Source: Rhodoferax sp. (GTDB lineage: Bacteria; Pseudomonadota; Gammaproteobacteria; Burkholderiales; Burkholderiaceae_C). Taken from it: a DNA stretch of 28,068 nucleotides. Shown one piece after another: positions 1-9,193 of this stretch. Position numbers and translations under genes: made by a program. Location: positions 1 through 28,068 of the forward strand of contig JAEMRG010000002.1 of assembly GCA_016463455.1 (NCBI GenBank), given 5' to 3'. How positions within the stretch are numbered: the first letter of the stretch is position 1; every line of letters starts with the position of its first letter. The notes below the pieces were generated by a model, which made no database searches, was not told where the DNA came from, and was given only the letters and a program-made list of their open reading frames with translations.

Positions 1-11
1 TACTCAAGACT

Positions 12-437
12 ATGGCAATCGAACGCACGCTCTCCATCATCAAACCCGACGCTGTGGCGAAAAACGTCATCGGACAAATTTACGCCCGCTTCGAAGGCGC
101 TGGACTGCAGGTGATCGCGGCCCGTATGGCCCACCTCTCGCGCGGCGAGGCGCAAGCTTTTTACGCTGTGCACAAAGAGCGTCCCTTCTTCAAAGACTTG
201 GTCGATTTCATGATTTCCGGCCCGGTGATGATTCAGTGTTTGGAAGGTCCCAACGCCATCATCACCAACCGCGACCTGATGGGCGCTACCGACCCTAAAA
301 AGGCCAACCCCGGCACCATTCGCGCTGACTTTGCAGCCAGCATTGATGCCAATGCGGTGCATGGCTCGGACGCGCCGGAAACAGCGGCAGCAGAGATTGC
401 CTTTTTCTTCCCTGGCATGCAGATTTACACACGCTAA
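12..437 (+). CDS. ndk: Nucleoside diphosphate kinase
   Basis: Transfers the gamma phosphate of a nucleoside triphosphate (mainly ATP) to nucleoside diphosphates through a phosphohistidine, balancing the (d)NTP pools in the cytosol. The 141-residue protein is the normal family length. It starts MAIERTLSIIKPDAV, the typical N-terminal strand, and carries the active-site motif NAVHGSDAPETA near residue 117, whose His is the phosphorylated residue. The ATG at position 12 gives the standard N-terminus; only 11 bases lie upstream, so its ribosome site and promoter are mostly outside the window. It is the first gene of a co-directional run and ends 8 bases before rlmN. Identification is firm. Confidence 0.98.
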   Translation: MAIERTLSIIKPDAVAKNVIGQIYARFEGAGLQVIAARMAHLSRGEAQAFYAVHKERPFFKDLVDFMISGPVMIQCLEGPNAIITNRDLMGATDPKKANPGTIRADFAASIDANAVHGSDAPETAAAEIAFFFPGMQIYTR

Positions 438-445
438 ATTCGACT

Positions 446-1603
446 ATGCGGGTCAATCTTCTCGACTACGACCTCGAGGGTTTGGCCCGTTTTTGCGAGC
501 GCCTGGGCGAGAAGCGATTCCGGGCCGTGCAATTGTTTCGCTGGATACACCAAAGAGGCGCTAGCGACTTTGAGGCGATGAGCGACCTGGCCAAGTCCTT
601 GCGCGAAAAGCTCAAGACCGGCGCCATGGTGCAGGCGATGCCGGTGGTATCGCAGCAAGTATCTGCAGATGGCACGATCAAGTGGTTGTTCGATGTTGGC
701 GCTGGTGACGCTATCGAAGCGGTGTATATCCCCGAGGCCGACCGTGGCACTTTGTGTGTTTCGTCCCAGGCCGGTTGCGCGGTAGCCTGCCGCTTTTGTT
801 CTACGGGCCACCAGGGCTTTAGCCGCAACCTCACGGCGGGCGAAATCATTGCCCAGCTTTGGTTTGCTGAGCATTTTTTGCGCAAGCACCTCGGGCGCGA
901 TGAACGCATCATCTCCAATGTGGTCATGATGGGTATGGGTGAGCCATTGCAAAATTACGCTGAACTGTTACCGGCTTTGCGCACCATGCTAGATGACCAC
1001 GCCTATGGTTTGTCGCGCCGCCGCGTGACGGTGTCCACCTCCGGCATGGTGCCCATCATGGACCGCTTGGGCCAGGACTGCCCGGTGGCGCTGGCGGTTT
1101 CTCTGCATGCCCCGCAAGACGCACTGCGCGATGACTTGGTTCCCTTGAATAAAAAGTACCCGCTTGATGAACTCATGCGCGCTTGCGAACGCTATCTGGC
1201 AGTGGCGCCGCGCGACTTCATCACCTTTGAATATTGCATGTTGAATGGCGTGAATGACACGCCGGCCATGGCGCAGGAATTGATCGCGCTGCTGCGCCGC
1301 TATGGCCAGGGCCGCGCCGGATGGTGCAAGCTCAATCTGATTCCCTTCAATCCCTTCCCCGCGTCCGGCTTGCAGCGCTCTACGCAGCCAGCCGTGGCAG
1401 CCTTTGCCCGCAGCTTGAATGACGCGGGAATCATTACCACGGTACGCAAGACCCGCGGCGATGATATTGACGCCGCTTGTGGTCAGCTGGCAGGCGAAGT
1501 GCGCGACCGTACTCGCGTCATGTTGCGCATGGACAAGCGTAAAGCGCGCGAAACCGCGTCGCCTGGACTTGCAGCCTCGGCGGAGGTGCTGCATGCGGTT
1601 TGA
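446..1603 (+). CDS. rlmN: 23S rRNA (A2503-C2) / tRNA (A37-C2) methyltransferase RlmN
   Basis: Radical-SAM enzyme that methylates C2 of A2503 in 23S rRNA and, in known RlmN proteins, of A37 in some tRNAs. The 385-residue product has the RlmN-type cluster motif CAVACRFC (Cys111, Cys115, Cys118), which binds the [4Fe-4S] cluster and SAM. The downstream segments VVMMGMGEPLQNY and VSTSGMVPIM are typical of the family. The start ATG lies 8 bases after the ndk stop with no strong Shine-Dalgarno, so translation may depend partly on coupling. Its end overlaps the start of the next gene by 11 bases. Order ndk-rlmN-pilW-rodZ-ispG-hisS matches E. coli and many proteobacteria. Confidence 0.97.
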   Translation: MRVNLLDYDLEGLARFCERLGEKRFRAVQLFRWIHQRGASDFEAMSDLAKSLREKLKTGAMVQAMPVVSQQVSADGTIKWLFDVGAGDAIEAVYIPEADRGTLCVSSQAGCAVACRFCSTGHQGFSRNLTAGEIIAQLWFAEHFLRKHLGRDERIISNVVMMGMGEPLQNYAELLPALRTMLDDHAYGLSRRRVTVSTSGMVPIMDRLGQDCPVALAVSLHAPQDALRDDLVPLNKKYPLDELMRACERYLAVAPRDFITFEYCMLNGVNDTPAMAQELIALLRRYGQGRAGWCKLNLIPFNPFPASGLQRSTQPAVAAFARSLNDAGIITTVRKTRGDDIDAACGQLAGEVRDRTRVMLRMDKRKARETASPGLAASAEVLHAV

Positions 1604-2429
1604 TGCGCAGGCTTGTTTGGCGCTAGCGCCGCGCAGGGTCTATGCCCCTTGGATCGCCCGCAGCCGTGTGTTTGCTGGCCTGTACTTGCTAGTCTTGCTG
1701 GCAGCATGCGCAGGTGCTGGTAAGTCCGAGCTGAGTGCCGGCGCTGTCGATTCGGAGGCACGCAAGCGCGCCCGGGTGTATTTGGAGTTGGCCTCCACCT
1801 ATTTTGCCGACGGAATGAACAGCTATGCGCTGGACGCCATGCAGCAAAGCCTGGCCGCAGACAATGGTTTGTACGAAGCGCATAACCTGCGCGGCCTGAT
1901 TTATATGCGTATGAACGAGCCGGCACTCGCCGAGGAAGGCTTTCGCAAAGCCCTGGCGGTACAGGCGCAAGCGGCTTCAGTGCAACACAATTACGGATGG
2001 TTTTTGTGCCAGCAAGGCCGTATGGGCGAGGCCATGGCCATGTTTAGCGCCGCCTTGGCCAACCCGGCCTACGACGCACGCGCCAAAACCTGGCTGACCC
2101 AGGGCTTGTGTCAGGCCAAGGCCGGGCAGGCGGCCGATGCGGAAAATAGTTTACGCATGGCCTTTCGCTTAGACCCCAGCAACCCGGTGGTCGGCTATAA
2201 CCTGGCCTTGCATTTGTTTAATCAGGCGGATTACGCGCGTGCGCAGGCTTTGCTTGCTCCGCTCAATGCTTCGCAATGGGCCAATGCCCAGACCATGTGG
2301 CTGGGCATCAAGCTGGCCCGCAAGCGCGGAGACGGCTTACAAGTGACGGCATTGAGCGCAAGCTTGCGTAGCCGTTTTGCTCCATCTCCTGAGCTGAGTT
2401 TGCTCGATAAAGGGGTGTTCGATGACTGA
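1593..2429 (+). CDS. pilW: Type IV pilus biogenesis/stability lipoprotein PilW (PilF), TPR protein
   Basis: TPR lipoprotein that, in known systems, helps the PilQ secretin reach or assemble in the outer membrane. From the ATG at 1593 the product has 278 residues. Residues 1-25 are an unusually long, basic N-region, followed by a hydrophobic stretch and a lipobox ending LLAAC with Cys39 as the lipidated residue. Several TPR units follow (for example LYEAHNLRGLIYMRMNEPALAEEGF). The frame is open further upstream inside rlmN, but 1593 places the lipobox plausibly; a GTG at 1668 would give a shorter, uncharged leader and is less likely. It overlaps rlmN by 11 bases and rodZ by 8. FimV, another type IV pilus factor, lies at the other end of the window. 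Confidence 0.88.
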   Translation: MRFDAQACLALAPRRVYAPWIARSRVFAGLYLLVLLAACAGAGKSELSAGAVDSEARKRARVYLELASTYFADGMNSYALDAMQQSLAADNGLYEAHNLRGLIYMRMNEPALAEEGFRKALAVQAQAASVQHNYGWFLCQQGRMGEAMAMFSAALANPAYDARAKTWLTQGLCQAKAGQAADAENSLRMAFRLDPSNPVVGYNLALHLFNQADYARAQALLAPLNASQWANAQTMWLGIKLARKRGDGLQVTALSASLRSRFAPSPELSLLDKGVFDD

Positions 2430-3312
2430 TGCGGACGAACCAAGGATGGGCCTGCGCGTGCCTTCCGAACTTGCCGATGTGCCGCTTGCAGAGAAAGCGC
2501 CTAGCGTGGGGCAGCAGTTGCAGCGTGCGCGCTTGGACTTGGGGATGTCCCTGGAGAGCTTGTCGGCGCGCCTGAAAGTATCGGTACCGCGCTTGCAGGC
2601 CTTTGAGAATAATCAATTTGAAAAAGGCCACAATCTGCACAGCGGCCGCGCCATGGTCGCCAGCGTGGCGCGTTTTCTCGGCCTGGATGCACAGGCCGTA
2701 TTGGCCCAATTGCCGCAGCCGACGCCCCAGGGGCCTGCCCCCGGCATGCACGAAGCGGCGGGAGGTTTCGCCAAGGAAACGCGGCGGACCATGCTGCGCG
2801 ATGCACCGGGGCCGGTGTCTCCGGTCTGGTGGATTGCATTGGTTTTGTTGTTGTTAGCTGGTTTGATTTATTTCTATCCGCAGATTGCGCAGATCGCGCA
2901 GATGGGTCAAGCTGCGCTAACAGCTGCTGCGCCGCAGCCCAGCGCGCCTGCAGCACCGGCGACCCAACCAGAGCCGCAAGACGCTGCCGTCCAAGCCATG
3001 CCTGCCGCGTCCATGCCCGAGGCACCTGCGCTGCCCACCGCGCTGGATCGCGGCGCATCCACGCTCAAGCTTGCACAACCGGTGCTGGTGTTCAAGGCGC
3101 GCGGTAGTACCTGGATTGAAGTCACCGACGCCAAGGGAACGGTCTTGTTGCGACGCACATTGGCTGCTGCTGAAGCTGCCGAAGTGCTTGGCGACTTACC
3201 ACTTGTGGTGGTGGTAGGACGGGCCGACCATACCGATGTATGGTTGCGAGGCGTGCTTTTCTCGTTGGAGACGCATACCCAAGACAATGTTGCCAGATTC
3301 AAGGTGCCGTGA
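2422..3312 (+). CDS. rodZ: RodZ-like cytoskeletal/helix-turn-helix membrane protein
   Basis: Bitopic membrane protein that links the MreB cytoskeleton to the cell wall elongation machinery in known rods. The 296-residue sequence has a cytoplasmic XRE-type helix-turn-helix (about residues 29-98, with LGMSLESLSARLKVSVPRLQ). A basic stretch precedes one membrane segment at about 134-152 (VWWIALVLLLLAGLIYFY). An Ala/Pro-rich periplasmic linker (about 165-208) leads to a C-terminal DUF4115 beta domain (about 215-296, ending NVARFKVP). The start ATG overlaps the pilW stop within ATGACTGA, and the stop overlaps the ispG start as TGATG, suggesting translational coupling on both sides. Confidence 0.92.
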   Translation: MTDADEPRMGLRVPSELADVPLAEKAPSVGQQLQRARLDLGMSLESLSARLKVSVPRLQAFENNQFEKGHNLHSGRAMVASVARFLGLDAQAVLAQLPQPTPQGPAPGMHEAAGGFAKETRRTMLRDAPGPVSPVWWIALVLLLLAGLIYFYPQIAQIAQMGQAALTAAAPQPSAPAAPATQPEPQDAAVQAMPAASMPEAPALPTALDRGASTLKLAQPVLVFKARGSTWIEVTDAKGTVLLRRTLAAAEAAEVLGDLPLVVVVGRADHTDVWLRGVLFSLETHTQDNVARFKVP

Positions 3313-4577
3313 TGACAAGTCAGACTTTTTTGAACCCCAATGGAGTAGCGGCGCGCCAAGGCCTTCAGGCCAGTGTGCGCTGGGACAGCAATGTAATCAC
3401 CATTGGTGGCGGCGCGCCCGTGCGTATCCAGTCTATGACCAACACCGACACAGTGGACGCCATCGGTACGGCGATTCAGGTGAAGGAGTTAGCGCTGGCC
3501 GGTTCCGAGCTCGTGCGCATCACCGTCAATACGCCCGAAGCGGCACAGGCGGTTCCTTATATCCGTGAACAATTAGACCGCATGGGTATCGCCGTGCCCT
3601 TGATCGGTGATTTTCATTACAACGGCCACCGATTGCTGACAGATTTTCCCGATTGTGCGCAGGCGCTTTCCAAATACCGTATCAACCCGGGCAATGTCGG
3701 CAAGGGCGATAAGAAAGACCGGCAGTTCGGGCAAATGATTGACGCAGCCATGCGCTGGGATAAGCCGGTGCGCATCGGTGTGAACTGGGGCAGTCTGGAC
3801 CAGGAGTTACTCGCTGATTTGATGGATGCCAACAGCAAGCTGCCTGAGCCGCGCAATTACAAGCAGGTGATGTACCAGGCCTTGATCAGCTCGGCGGTGG
3901 GTTCCGCGCAGCTGGCGCAATCCATGGGCATGGCCGCCAACCAGATCATTATTTCTTGCAAAGTCAGTGGCGTGCAGGACTTGATCGCGGTCTATCGCGA
4001 GCTCGGCCGCAGCACTTCGTATCCCCTGCATCTGGGTCTGACCGAGGCGGGTATGGGGACCAAAGGCACGGTGGCTTCCAGCGCAGCTTTGTCGGTTTTG
4101 CTGCAAGAAGGTATTGGCGACACCATTCGCGTGTCCCTGACCCCTGCGCCAGGTGAGTCGCGTAACCAGGAGGTGGTGATTGCGGCCGAAATTTTGCAGG
4201 CACTGGGTTTGCGCGCTTTTGTTCCGAGCGTGACCGCCTGCCCCGGCTGCGGACGAACTACCAGCACCACGTTTCAGGAACTTACCCAGCAGATCGACAA
4301 TTTTTTGCGCGATCAAATGCCGGTCTGGCGCAAAGAGTTTCCCGGTGTGGAAGGCCTGAAGGTCGCGGTCATGGGCTGCATCGTCAACGGGCCAGGCGAA
4401 AGCAAGCATGCCGACATAGGCATCAGCCTGCCGGGCACCGGCGAGGCTCCTGCGGCCCCGGTATTTATCGACGGCGAAAAACGCATGACCTTGCGTGGTG
4501 AATCGATAGCCACCGAATTCCAAGCGGTGGTGGAAAACTATATCCGTGAGCGCTTTGGGGCGCCGGCGCTCAAATAA
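3312..4577 (+). CDS. ispG: 4-hydroxy-3-methylbut-2-en-1-yl diphosphate synthase (flavodoxin)
   Basis: Iron-sulfur enzyme of the MEP isoprenoid pathway; it converts 2-C-methyl-D-erythritol 2,4-cyclodiphosphate to HMBPP. The chosen ATG at 3312 overlaps the rodZ stop by one base and gives 421 residues. An upstream in-frame start at 3240 lies inside rodZ and adds a non-family extension. The cluster ligands are visible: Cys310 and Cys313 in TACPGCGRTT, and Cys356 in MGCIVNGPGES, which also carries the conserved Glu. The N-terminal TIM-barrel part (VRIQSMTNTDT, PLIGDFHYNGH, INPGNVG) is typical. The neighbour hisS follows after 10 bases, as in E. coli. Confidence 0.97.
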   Translation: MTSQTFLNPNGVAARQGLQASVRWDSNVITIGGGAPVRIQSMTNTDTVDAIGTAIQVKELALAGSELVRITVNTPEAAQAVPYIREQLDRMGIAVPLIGDFHYNGHRLLTDFPDCAQALSKYRINPGNVGKGDKKDRQFGQMIDAAMRWDKPVRIGVNWGSLDQELLADLMDANSKLPEPRNYKQVMYQALISSAVGSAQLAQSMGMAANQIIISCKVSGVQDLIAVYRELGRSTSYPLHLGLTEAGMGTKGTVASSAALSVLLQEGIGDTIRVSLTPAPGESRNQEVVIAAEILQALGLRAFVPSVTACPGCGRTTSTTFQELTQQIDNFLRDQMPVWRKEFPGVEGLKVAVMGCIVNGPGESKHADIGISLPGTGEAPAAPVFIDGEKRMTLRGESIATEFQAVVENYIRERFGAPALK

Positions 4578-4587
4578 AACACACTTT

Positions 4588-5901
4588 ATGAATCAAGCAC
4601 CATCGCCACGCAAGGCGGAACGCCTGGTGGCTGTCAAAGGCATGAACGACATCCTGCCGCCGGAATCGGCGCGATGGGAAGACTTGGAGGCGCGGGTTCG
4701 TTCCTTGATGCGGCGCTATGCTTACGAGAGTATCCGCACGCCGATTGTCGAACCTACCGCACTATTTGTGCGCGGTCTGGGCGAGGTGACGGATATTGTT
4801 GAAAAGGAGATGTACTCCTTTGAAGACCGACTCAATGGCGAGCAGCTCACCCTGCGCCCTGAGAACACTGCCGGCTTGGTGCGCGCCGTCGTGGAGCACA
4901 ACCTTTTGTATAACGGTGGTAAACGCCTGTTCTACATCGGCCCTATGTTCCGCCACGAGCGTCCACAGCGCGGGCGTTACCGCCAGTTTTACCAAGTTGG
5001 CGCCGAAGCCTTGGGCTTTGCCGGCCCGGAACTCGACGCTGAACTCATTTTGATGGCGCATGCGCTATGGAAAGAGTTAGGCATGCAAGGCGTGCAATTG
5101 CACATCAATAACCTGGGCCAGCCGGACGAACGTAAATTGCACCGTGCCGCCTTGATTGCCTATTTTGAACAGCATGACGAAGTCTTGGACGCTGACTCGC
5201 GCCGCCGTCTGCACCTGAACCCATTGCGCTTGCTCGATAGCAAAAACCCGGCTATGCAGGCCGTGATTGAGGCTGCACCACGGCTCATGGACTTCCAGGG
5301 CGATGCATCACGCGCGCACTTGGATGCCGTACTGGCCATATTGAAGGCCAATGCAGTGGACTATGTCATCAACCCCCGGCTAGTGCGCGGTATGGACTAT
5401 TACAACCTTACGGTGTTTGAGTTTGTGACGACCGAACTAGGCTCCCAGGGAACGATATGCGGGGGCGGGCGTTATGACTACCTGGTGGAAGAAGTAGGCG
5501 GTAAAGCTGCGCCGGCGGTGGGCTGGGCGCTGGGCATGGAGCGATTGCTGGAGTTGCTCAAGACACAGGGCGTGCACGCTGTGCCGACGGCACCGGATGC
5601 GTTCGCGGTGGTCACCGATAAAAATTTTCTGCCTGATGCGCTGCGCACACTGGAGCGATTGCGTGGTGTGGGCGTGGCGGTGCAGTTGCACGCGAGTGCG
5701 GACGGCGCCATGGCCAGCATGAAATCTCAGTTCAAAAAAGCCGACGCTAGCGGAGCCCGCTATGCCCTGGTGTTTGGCGCCGACGAAATGGCCGGCGGTA
5801 ATCTGAGCATCAAAGACCTGCGCAATGCATCGACCCTACAGCGCACGGTCGCCATGGCCGATTGGGCGCAATGGGCGCAAAGCCTACAATCCGGCGCTTA
5901 A
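4588..5901 (+). CDS. hisS: Histidyl-tRNA synthetase
   Basis: Class II aminoacyl-tRNA synthetase that charges tRNA(His). The 437-residue product from ATG 4588 includes the N-terminal VKGMNDILP, class II motif 2 (IGPMFRHERPQRGRYRQFYQ), the HisRS histidine-binding signature LVRGMDYYNLTVFEF, and a motif 3 region (GWALGMERL). The C-terminal anticodon-binding domain (about residues 335-430, with AVVTDKNFLPDALRTLERLR) is present, unlike in the paralogue HisZ encoded at 13140. The in-frame start at 4546 lies inside ispG and is rejected. A promoter-like TTGGGC-N17-TACAAT occurs in its last codons, just before the next gene. Confidence 0.97.
   Translation: MNQAPSPRKAERLVAVKGMNDILPPESARWEDLEARVRSLMRRYAYESIRTPIVEPTALFVRGLGEVTDIVEKEMYSFEDRLNGEQLTLRPENTAGLVRAVVEHNLLYNGGKRLFYIGPMFRHERPQRGRYRQFYQVGAEALGFAGPELDAELILMAHALWKELGMQGVQLHINNLGQPDERKLHRAALIAYFEQHDEVLDADSRRRLHLNPLRLLDSKNPAMQAVIEAAPRLMDFQGDASRAHLDAVLAILKANAVDYVINPRLVRGMDYYNLTVFEFVTTELGSQGTICGGGRYDYLVEEVGGKAAPAVGWALGMERLLELLKTQGVHAVPTAPDAFAVVTDKNFLPDALRTLERLRGVGVAVQLHASADGAMASMKSQFKKADASGARYALVFGADEMAGGNLSIKDLRNASTLQRTVAMADWAQWAQSLQSGA
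5862..5890 (+). promoter_or_regulatory. Possible internal promoter before the yfgM-like gene
   Basis: TTGGGC (5862-5867), a 17-base spacer and TACAAT (5885-5890) resemble a sigma-70 promoter with a good -10 and a half-matching -35. It lies in the last codons of hisS, 23 bases before the ATG of the next gene. It may be chance inside coding sequence. Confidence 0.25.
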
Positions 5902-5913
5902 TCACGTAATGCC

Positions 5914-6594
5914 ATGGCCAACCAATTAGACCTTGAAGAACAAGAGCAGCTTGACCAGCTCAAACATTTCTGGAGCCGATACGGCAATTTGATCACCGGG
6001 CTACTCGTCGTCGTACTGCTGGCGGTGGTCGCGTGGAACGGCTACCACTATTGGCAGCGCAGCCAGGCAAGCCAGTCTGCCGCCTTGTTTGATGAAATGA
6101 GCAAGTCGGTAGCAACCGGTGATACGGCCTTGGCGCAGCGAAGCTTTTCGGATATGAAAGAGCGCCACCCATCGGCCACCTATACCCAACAGGCCGCCTT
6201 AGCTGTGGCGCGCCAGGCCATGGATAAGGGCGATACCGACGCTGCTAAGTCGGCTTTGCAATGGGTGGTGGATAAATCCGGTGACCAGGGCTATACCGCT
6301 ATCGCTCGCCTGCGCTTGGCCAATATGTACTTCGATGCCAAAGACTATGCGCAGGCCCTCACGCTGCTAGACGGCGTTGCCGACGAAGCATTTGCGGCCC
6401 TGGTGGCCGATCGCAAAGGCGATATTTTTGCGGTGCAGGATAAGCGTTCCGAGGCCAAAGCGGCTTATTTACTGGCCTACCAAAAATTAGAAGAGCGCGC
6501 GCAATACCGGCGCGTAGTGCAGGTCAAACTCAATGCGCTGGGCGTGGACCCAGAGGCTGTGGCTGCTCCCAAGTCGGCTGAGGGGCTGAAATAA
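5914..6594 (+). CDS. yfgM: YfgM-like tetratricopeptide inner-membrane protein (TPR_21 family)
   Basis: Bitopic membrane protein related to E. coli YfgM, which works with the SecYEG/PpiD periplasmic chaperone network. The 226-residue product has an acidic N-terminus (LDLEEQEQLDQLKHFW), one membrane segment at about residues 25-46 (NLITGLLVVVLLAVVAWNGY), and a periplasmic TPR-like region with repeats such as YTAIARLRLANMYFDAKDYAQAL. It lies 12 bases after hisS and shares a stop/start (TAATG) with bamB, the same neighbourhood as in E. coli. The family call is good; the exact client role here is inferred. Confidence 0.9.
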   Translation: MANQLDLEEQEQLDQLKHFWSRYGNLITGLLVVVLLAVVAWNGYHYWQRSQASQSAALFDEMSKSVATGDTALAQRSFSDMKERHPSATYTQQAALAVARQAMDKGDTDAAKSALQWVVDKSGDQGYTAIARLRLANMYFDAKDYAQALTLLDGVADEAFAALVADRKGDIFAVQDKRSEAKAAYLLAYQKLEERAQYRRVVQVKLNALGVDPEAVAAPKSAEGLK

Positions 6595-7730
6595 TGCCGC
6601 AAGCCAGATCTTTTTTGCGCAGCCTGTTTGCAGGCTGTGTCTGCGGCGTGGCACTGGCACTGGTCGGTTGCGCCGGTTTTGATAAACCAAAACCCGAGTC
6701 CCTGGAGGCCAATCCCGCCAGTCTGGCCGTCAAGGAAGTATGGCGCGTCAATGTGGGCTCTACCGCGTCGCCTCTGGAGATGCGTGCGGTCGGCCCCCTG
6801 CTGTGGGCTGCTTCCAGTCAAGGCGAACTGAGCCTGATTGATGCCGCCAGCGGTCAAGTACGTGGGCGGGCCAGCGCCGGGCAATTACTCAGTGCCGGTG
6901 TAGGCGCCGACAAGCAGTTTGTCGCAGTGCTTAGCCTGGATAACCAGTTGATTGTCCAAAGCGAGCAAAAAGAGCTATGGCGTCAAAAGATTCCTTCGCT
7001 GGTAGTCACCGCGCCCTTGGTCGCAGGCGAGCGGGTATTCGTTTTGGCGGCGGACCGCACCGTCTATGCCTTTGACGCAGCAAACGGGCGTAAGCTCTGG
7101 ACGCAGCAGCGTTCTGGTGAAACCTTGTTACTGGCGCAGGCCGGCTTATTGACGGCGGTAGGCGATACCCTGCTGGTGGCGCAAGGCGGCCGCTTGCTCG
7201 GTTTGAACCCGCAAAATGGATCGCTGCGCTGGGATGTGCAAGTAGCCAGCGGGCGGGGGGTGAACGAGGTGGAGCGCCTGGCTGATTTGGTCTCGGGTGT
7301 GAGCCGGGTTACCGATTCCGTTTGTCTGCGGGCCTTTCAGTACGCTGTCGCCTGCGTGGACGCGCGTACCGGCCGCAGTCTGTGGAATAAATCCGCCTCT
7401 GGCGCTTCGGGTATCGGCGGTGATGCCCAAACCGTGTTCGGTACCGAAAGCGATGGCAAAGTGATCGCCTGGCGCCGCGCCGATGGCGAAAAATTGTGGA
7501 CTAACGAAAAATTGCGCTTTCGTAATGTGACGGGTCCCACGCTGGCCGGTGGCGCTTTGCTGTTGGGCGATGGCGACGGCAATCTGCACTTTCTCTCTCC
7601 TACCGACGGCAAGCTCTTAAACCGCCTCAGCACCGATGGTTCACCGATTGTTTCTGCGCCTTTGTGGCTTGCTTCGACCTGGGTGGTCATCACCCAGCGC
7701 GGTAACGTCATCGGGTTCCGGCTGCAATAG
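6594..7730 (+). CDS. bamB: Outer membrane protein assembly factor BamB (lipoprotein)
   Basis: Lipoprotein subunit of the BAM complex, which folds beta-barrel proteins into the outer membrane. The 378-residue product begins with a basic N-region (MPQARSFLRS), a hydrophobic stretch and the lipobox LVGC (Cys26). The rest is an eight-bladed PQQ-type beta-propeller with repeated blade signatures such as VYAFDAANGRKLWTQ, LLGLNPQNGSLRWD, VACVDARTGRSLWN and VIAWRRADGEKLWT. The start codon overlaps the stop of the preceding gene by one base and der begins 18 bases later. The bamB-der pair is conserved in many proteobacteria. Confidence 0.96.
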   Translation: MPQARSFLRSLFAGCVCGVALALVGCAGFDKPKPESLEANPASLAVKEVWRVNVGSTASPLEMRAVGPLLWAASSQGELSLIDAASGQVRGRASAGQLLSAGVGADKQFVAVLSLDNQLIVQSEQKELWRQKIPSLVVTAPLVAGERVFVLAADRTVYAFDAANGRKLWTQQRSGETLLLAQAGLLTAVGDTLLVAQGGRLLGLNPQNGSLRWDVQVASGRGVNEVERLADLVSGVSRVTDSVCLRAFQYAVACVDARTGRSLWNKSASGASGIGGDAQTVFGTESDGKVIAWRRADGEKLWTNEKLRFRNVTGPTLAGGALLLGDGDGNLHFLSPTDGKLLNRLSTDGSPIVSAPLWLASTWVVITQRGNVIGFRLQ

Positions 7731-7748
7731 GCCCTAGGGCTGCGCTGT

Positions 7749-9086
7749 ATGAAACCGGTCATCGCTCTGGTCGGCAGGCCTAATGTAGGCAAGTCGACTC
7801 TATTTAACCGGCTAACGAAAAGCCGCGACGCTATCGTTGCGGACTTTGCCGGATTGACGCGCGACCGCCACTATGGCAACGCTAAGCACGGTAAGCAGGA
7901 AATCATCGTCGTGGACACCGGCGGTTTTGAGCCTGATGCGACCACCGGTATCTTCAAAGAAATGGCCAAGCAGACCCGCCAAGCGGTGGCCGAAGCCGAT
8001 GCCGTGCTGTTTATTGTGGATGCCCGTGGCGGCGTGTCGGCGCAAGACTACGAAATTGCCAAGTACCTGCGCCGCCTGGGAAAAACCAGCTATGTGGTGG
8101 CCAACAAAGCCGAAGGCATGACCGAAACCACGCAGTTTGGCGAGTTTTATGAGCTCGGCTTAGGTGCAGTTATCGCCGTCTCCGCAGCCCATGGACAAGG
8201 CATGCGCACGCTGATGGATCAGGTGATGGCGCCTTTCGCGCCCGACCCGGATGCGCCCGAGCCCGAAGAAAGCCAGCCTGGGACGATCAAACTGGCGGTA
8301 GCGGGGCGGCCGAATGTGGGCAAATCCACGCTGATTAACACCTGGCTGGGTGAAGAACGCCTGGTGGCCTTTGATCTGCCAGGCACCACGCGCGACACCA
8401 TTTCCATTCCCTTTGAGCGCAGCGGGCAAAAATTCGAACTGATTGATACCGCAGGTCTGCGCCGCAAAGGTAAAGTATTTGAGGCAATTGAAAAGTTTTC
8501 GGTGGTTAAAACTTTGCAGGCGATTGAATCGGCCAGCGTGGTCTTGCTACTGATCGATGCGATTGAAGGCGTCACCGACCAAGACGCCCATATTGCCGGC
8601 TATATCCTGGAGTCGGGGCGCGCGGTGGTGGTGGCGGTGAATAAATGGGATGCGGTGGACGAGTACCAGCGCGAACTGGTGAAACGCTCGCTCGAAACCC
8701 GCTTAGGATTTTTAAAGTTTGCTGCCTTGCATTTGATTTCTGCGCGCAAGCGCCAGGGCCTGGGGCCGGTGTGGGATTCGATTGCCCAGGCGCACCGAGC
8801 GGCCAACTGCAAAATGCCCACCCCGGTGTTGACCCGCTTGCTGTTGGAGGCAGTGCAGTTTCAGACGCCTAAGAAAACTGGCATGTACCGCCCTAAGTTG
8901 CGCTATGCCCACCAAGGGGGCATGAATCCGCCGATTATTGTGGTTCATGGCAATTCGCTCGAGCATGTGACAGAAGCCTATAAACGCTTTTTGGAAGGGC
9001 GTTTTCGCAAAGAATTTAACTTGGTGGGCACACCTCTGCGTATCCAAATGAAGTCAGCCGCCAACCCCTATGCCGACAAGGATTGA
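7749..9086 (+). CDS. der: Ribosome biogenesis GTPase Der (EngA)
   Basis: Double GTPase needed for assembly of the 50S ribosomal subunit. The 445-residue protein has two consecutive G domains, each with the P-loop GRPNVGKST (residues 9-17 and 186-194). Each also has a G3 motif (DTGG and DTAG) and a G4-type motif (NKAE and NKWD). A C-terminal KH-like domain follows (about 355-440, with HQGGMNPPIIVVHGN). Length equals that of typical Der proteins. It closes the ndk-to-der run; a 107-base gap separates it from hfq, so hfq probably has its own promoter. Confidence 0.97.
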   Translation: MKPVIALVGRPNVGKSTLFNRLTKSRDAIVADFAGLTRDRHYGNAKHGKQEIIVVDTGGFEPDATTGIFKEMAKQTRQAVAEADAVLFIVDARGGVSAQDYEIAKYLRRLGKTSYVVANKAEGMTETTQFGEFYELGLGAVIAVSAAHGQGMRTLMDQVMAPFAPDPDAPEPEESQPGTIKLAVAGRPNVGKSTLINTWLGEERLVAFDLPGTTRDTISIPFERSGQKFELIDTAGLRRKGKVFEAIEKFSVVKTLQAIESASVVLLLIDAIEGVTDQDAHIAGYILESGRAVVVAVNKWDAVDEYQRELVKRSLETRLGFLKFAALHLISARKRQGLGPVWDSIAQAHRAANCKMPTPVLTRLLLEAVQFQTPKKTGMYRPKLRYAHQGGMNPPIIVVHGNSLEHVTEAYKRFLEGRFRKEFNLVGTPLRIQMKSAANPYADKD

Positions 9087-9193
9087 ACTCCTTGCCGCAT
9101 GCCTTAAGCCCCCACCGTGACTTTGGCCACTGAGAATCCATTGCCAATGTGGTATCTTCAACTGTTCTTACTACCTTCAACACGGAAAATATC

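Noticed and set aside
989..1594. 201-codon minus-strand frame opposite rlmN
   Set aside because: It lies wholly opposite a firmly identified gene, has no recognisable family features, and GC-rich coding sequence often produces such shadow frames.
3807..4523. 238-codon minus-strand frame opposite ispG
   Set aside because: Shadow of ispG; low-complexity His/Gly/Arg-rich composition and no domain signature.
9077..9094. Inverted repeat CAAGGA/TCCTTG at the end of der
   Set aside because: Six-pair stem with six-base loop overlapping the der stop; no T-run follows, so it is not supported as a terminator.
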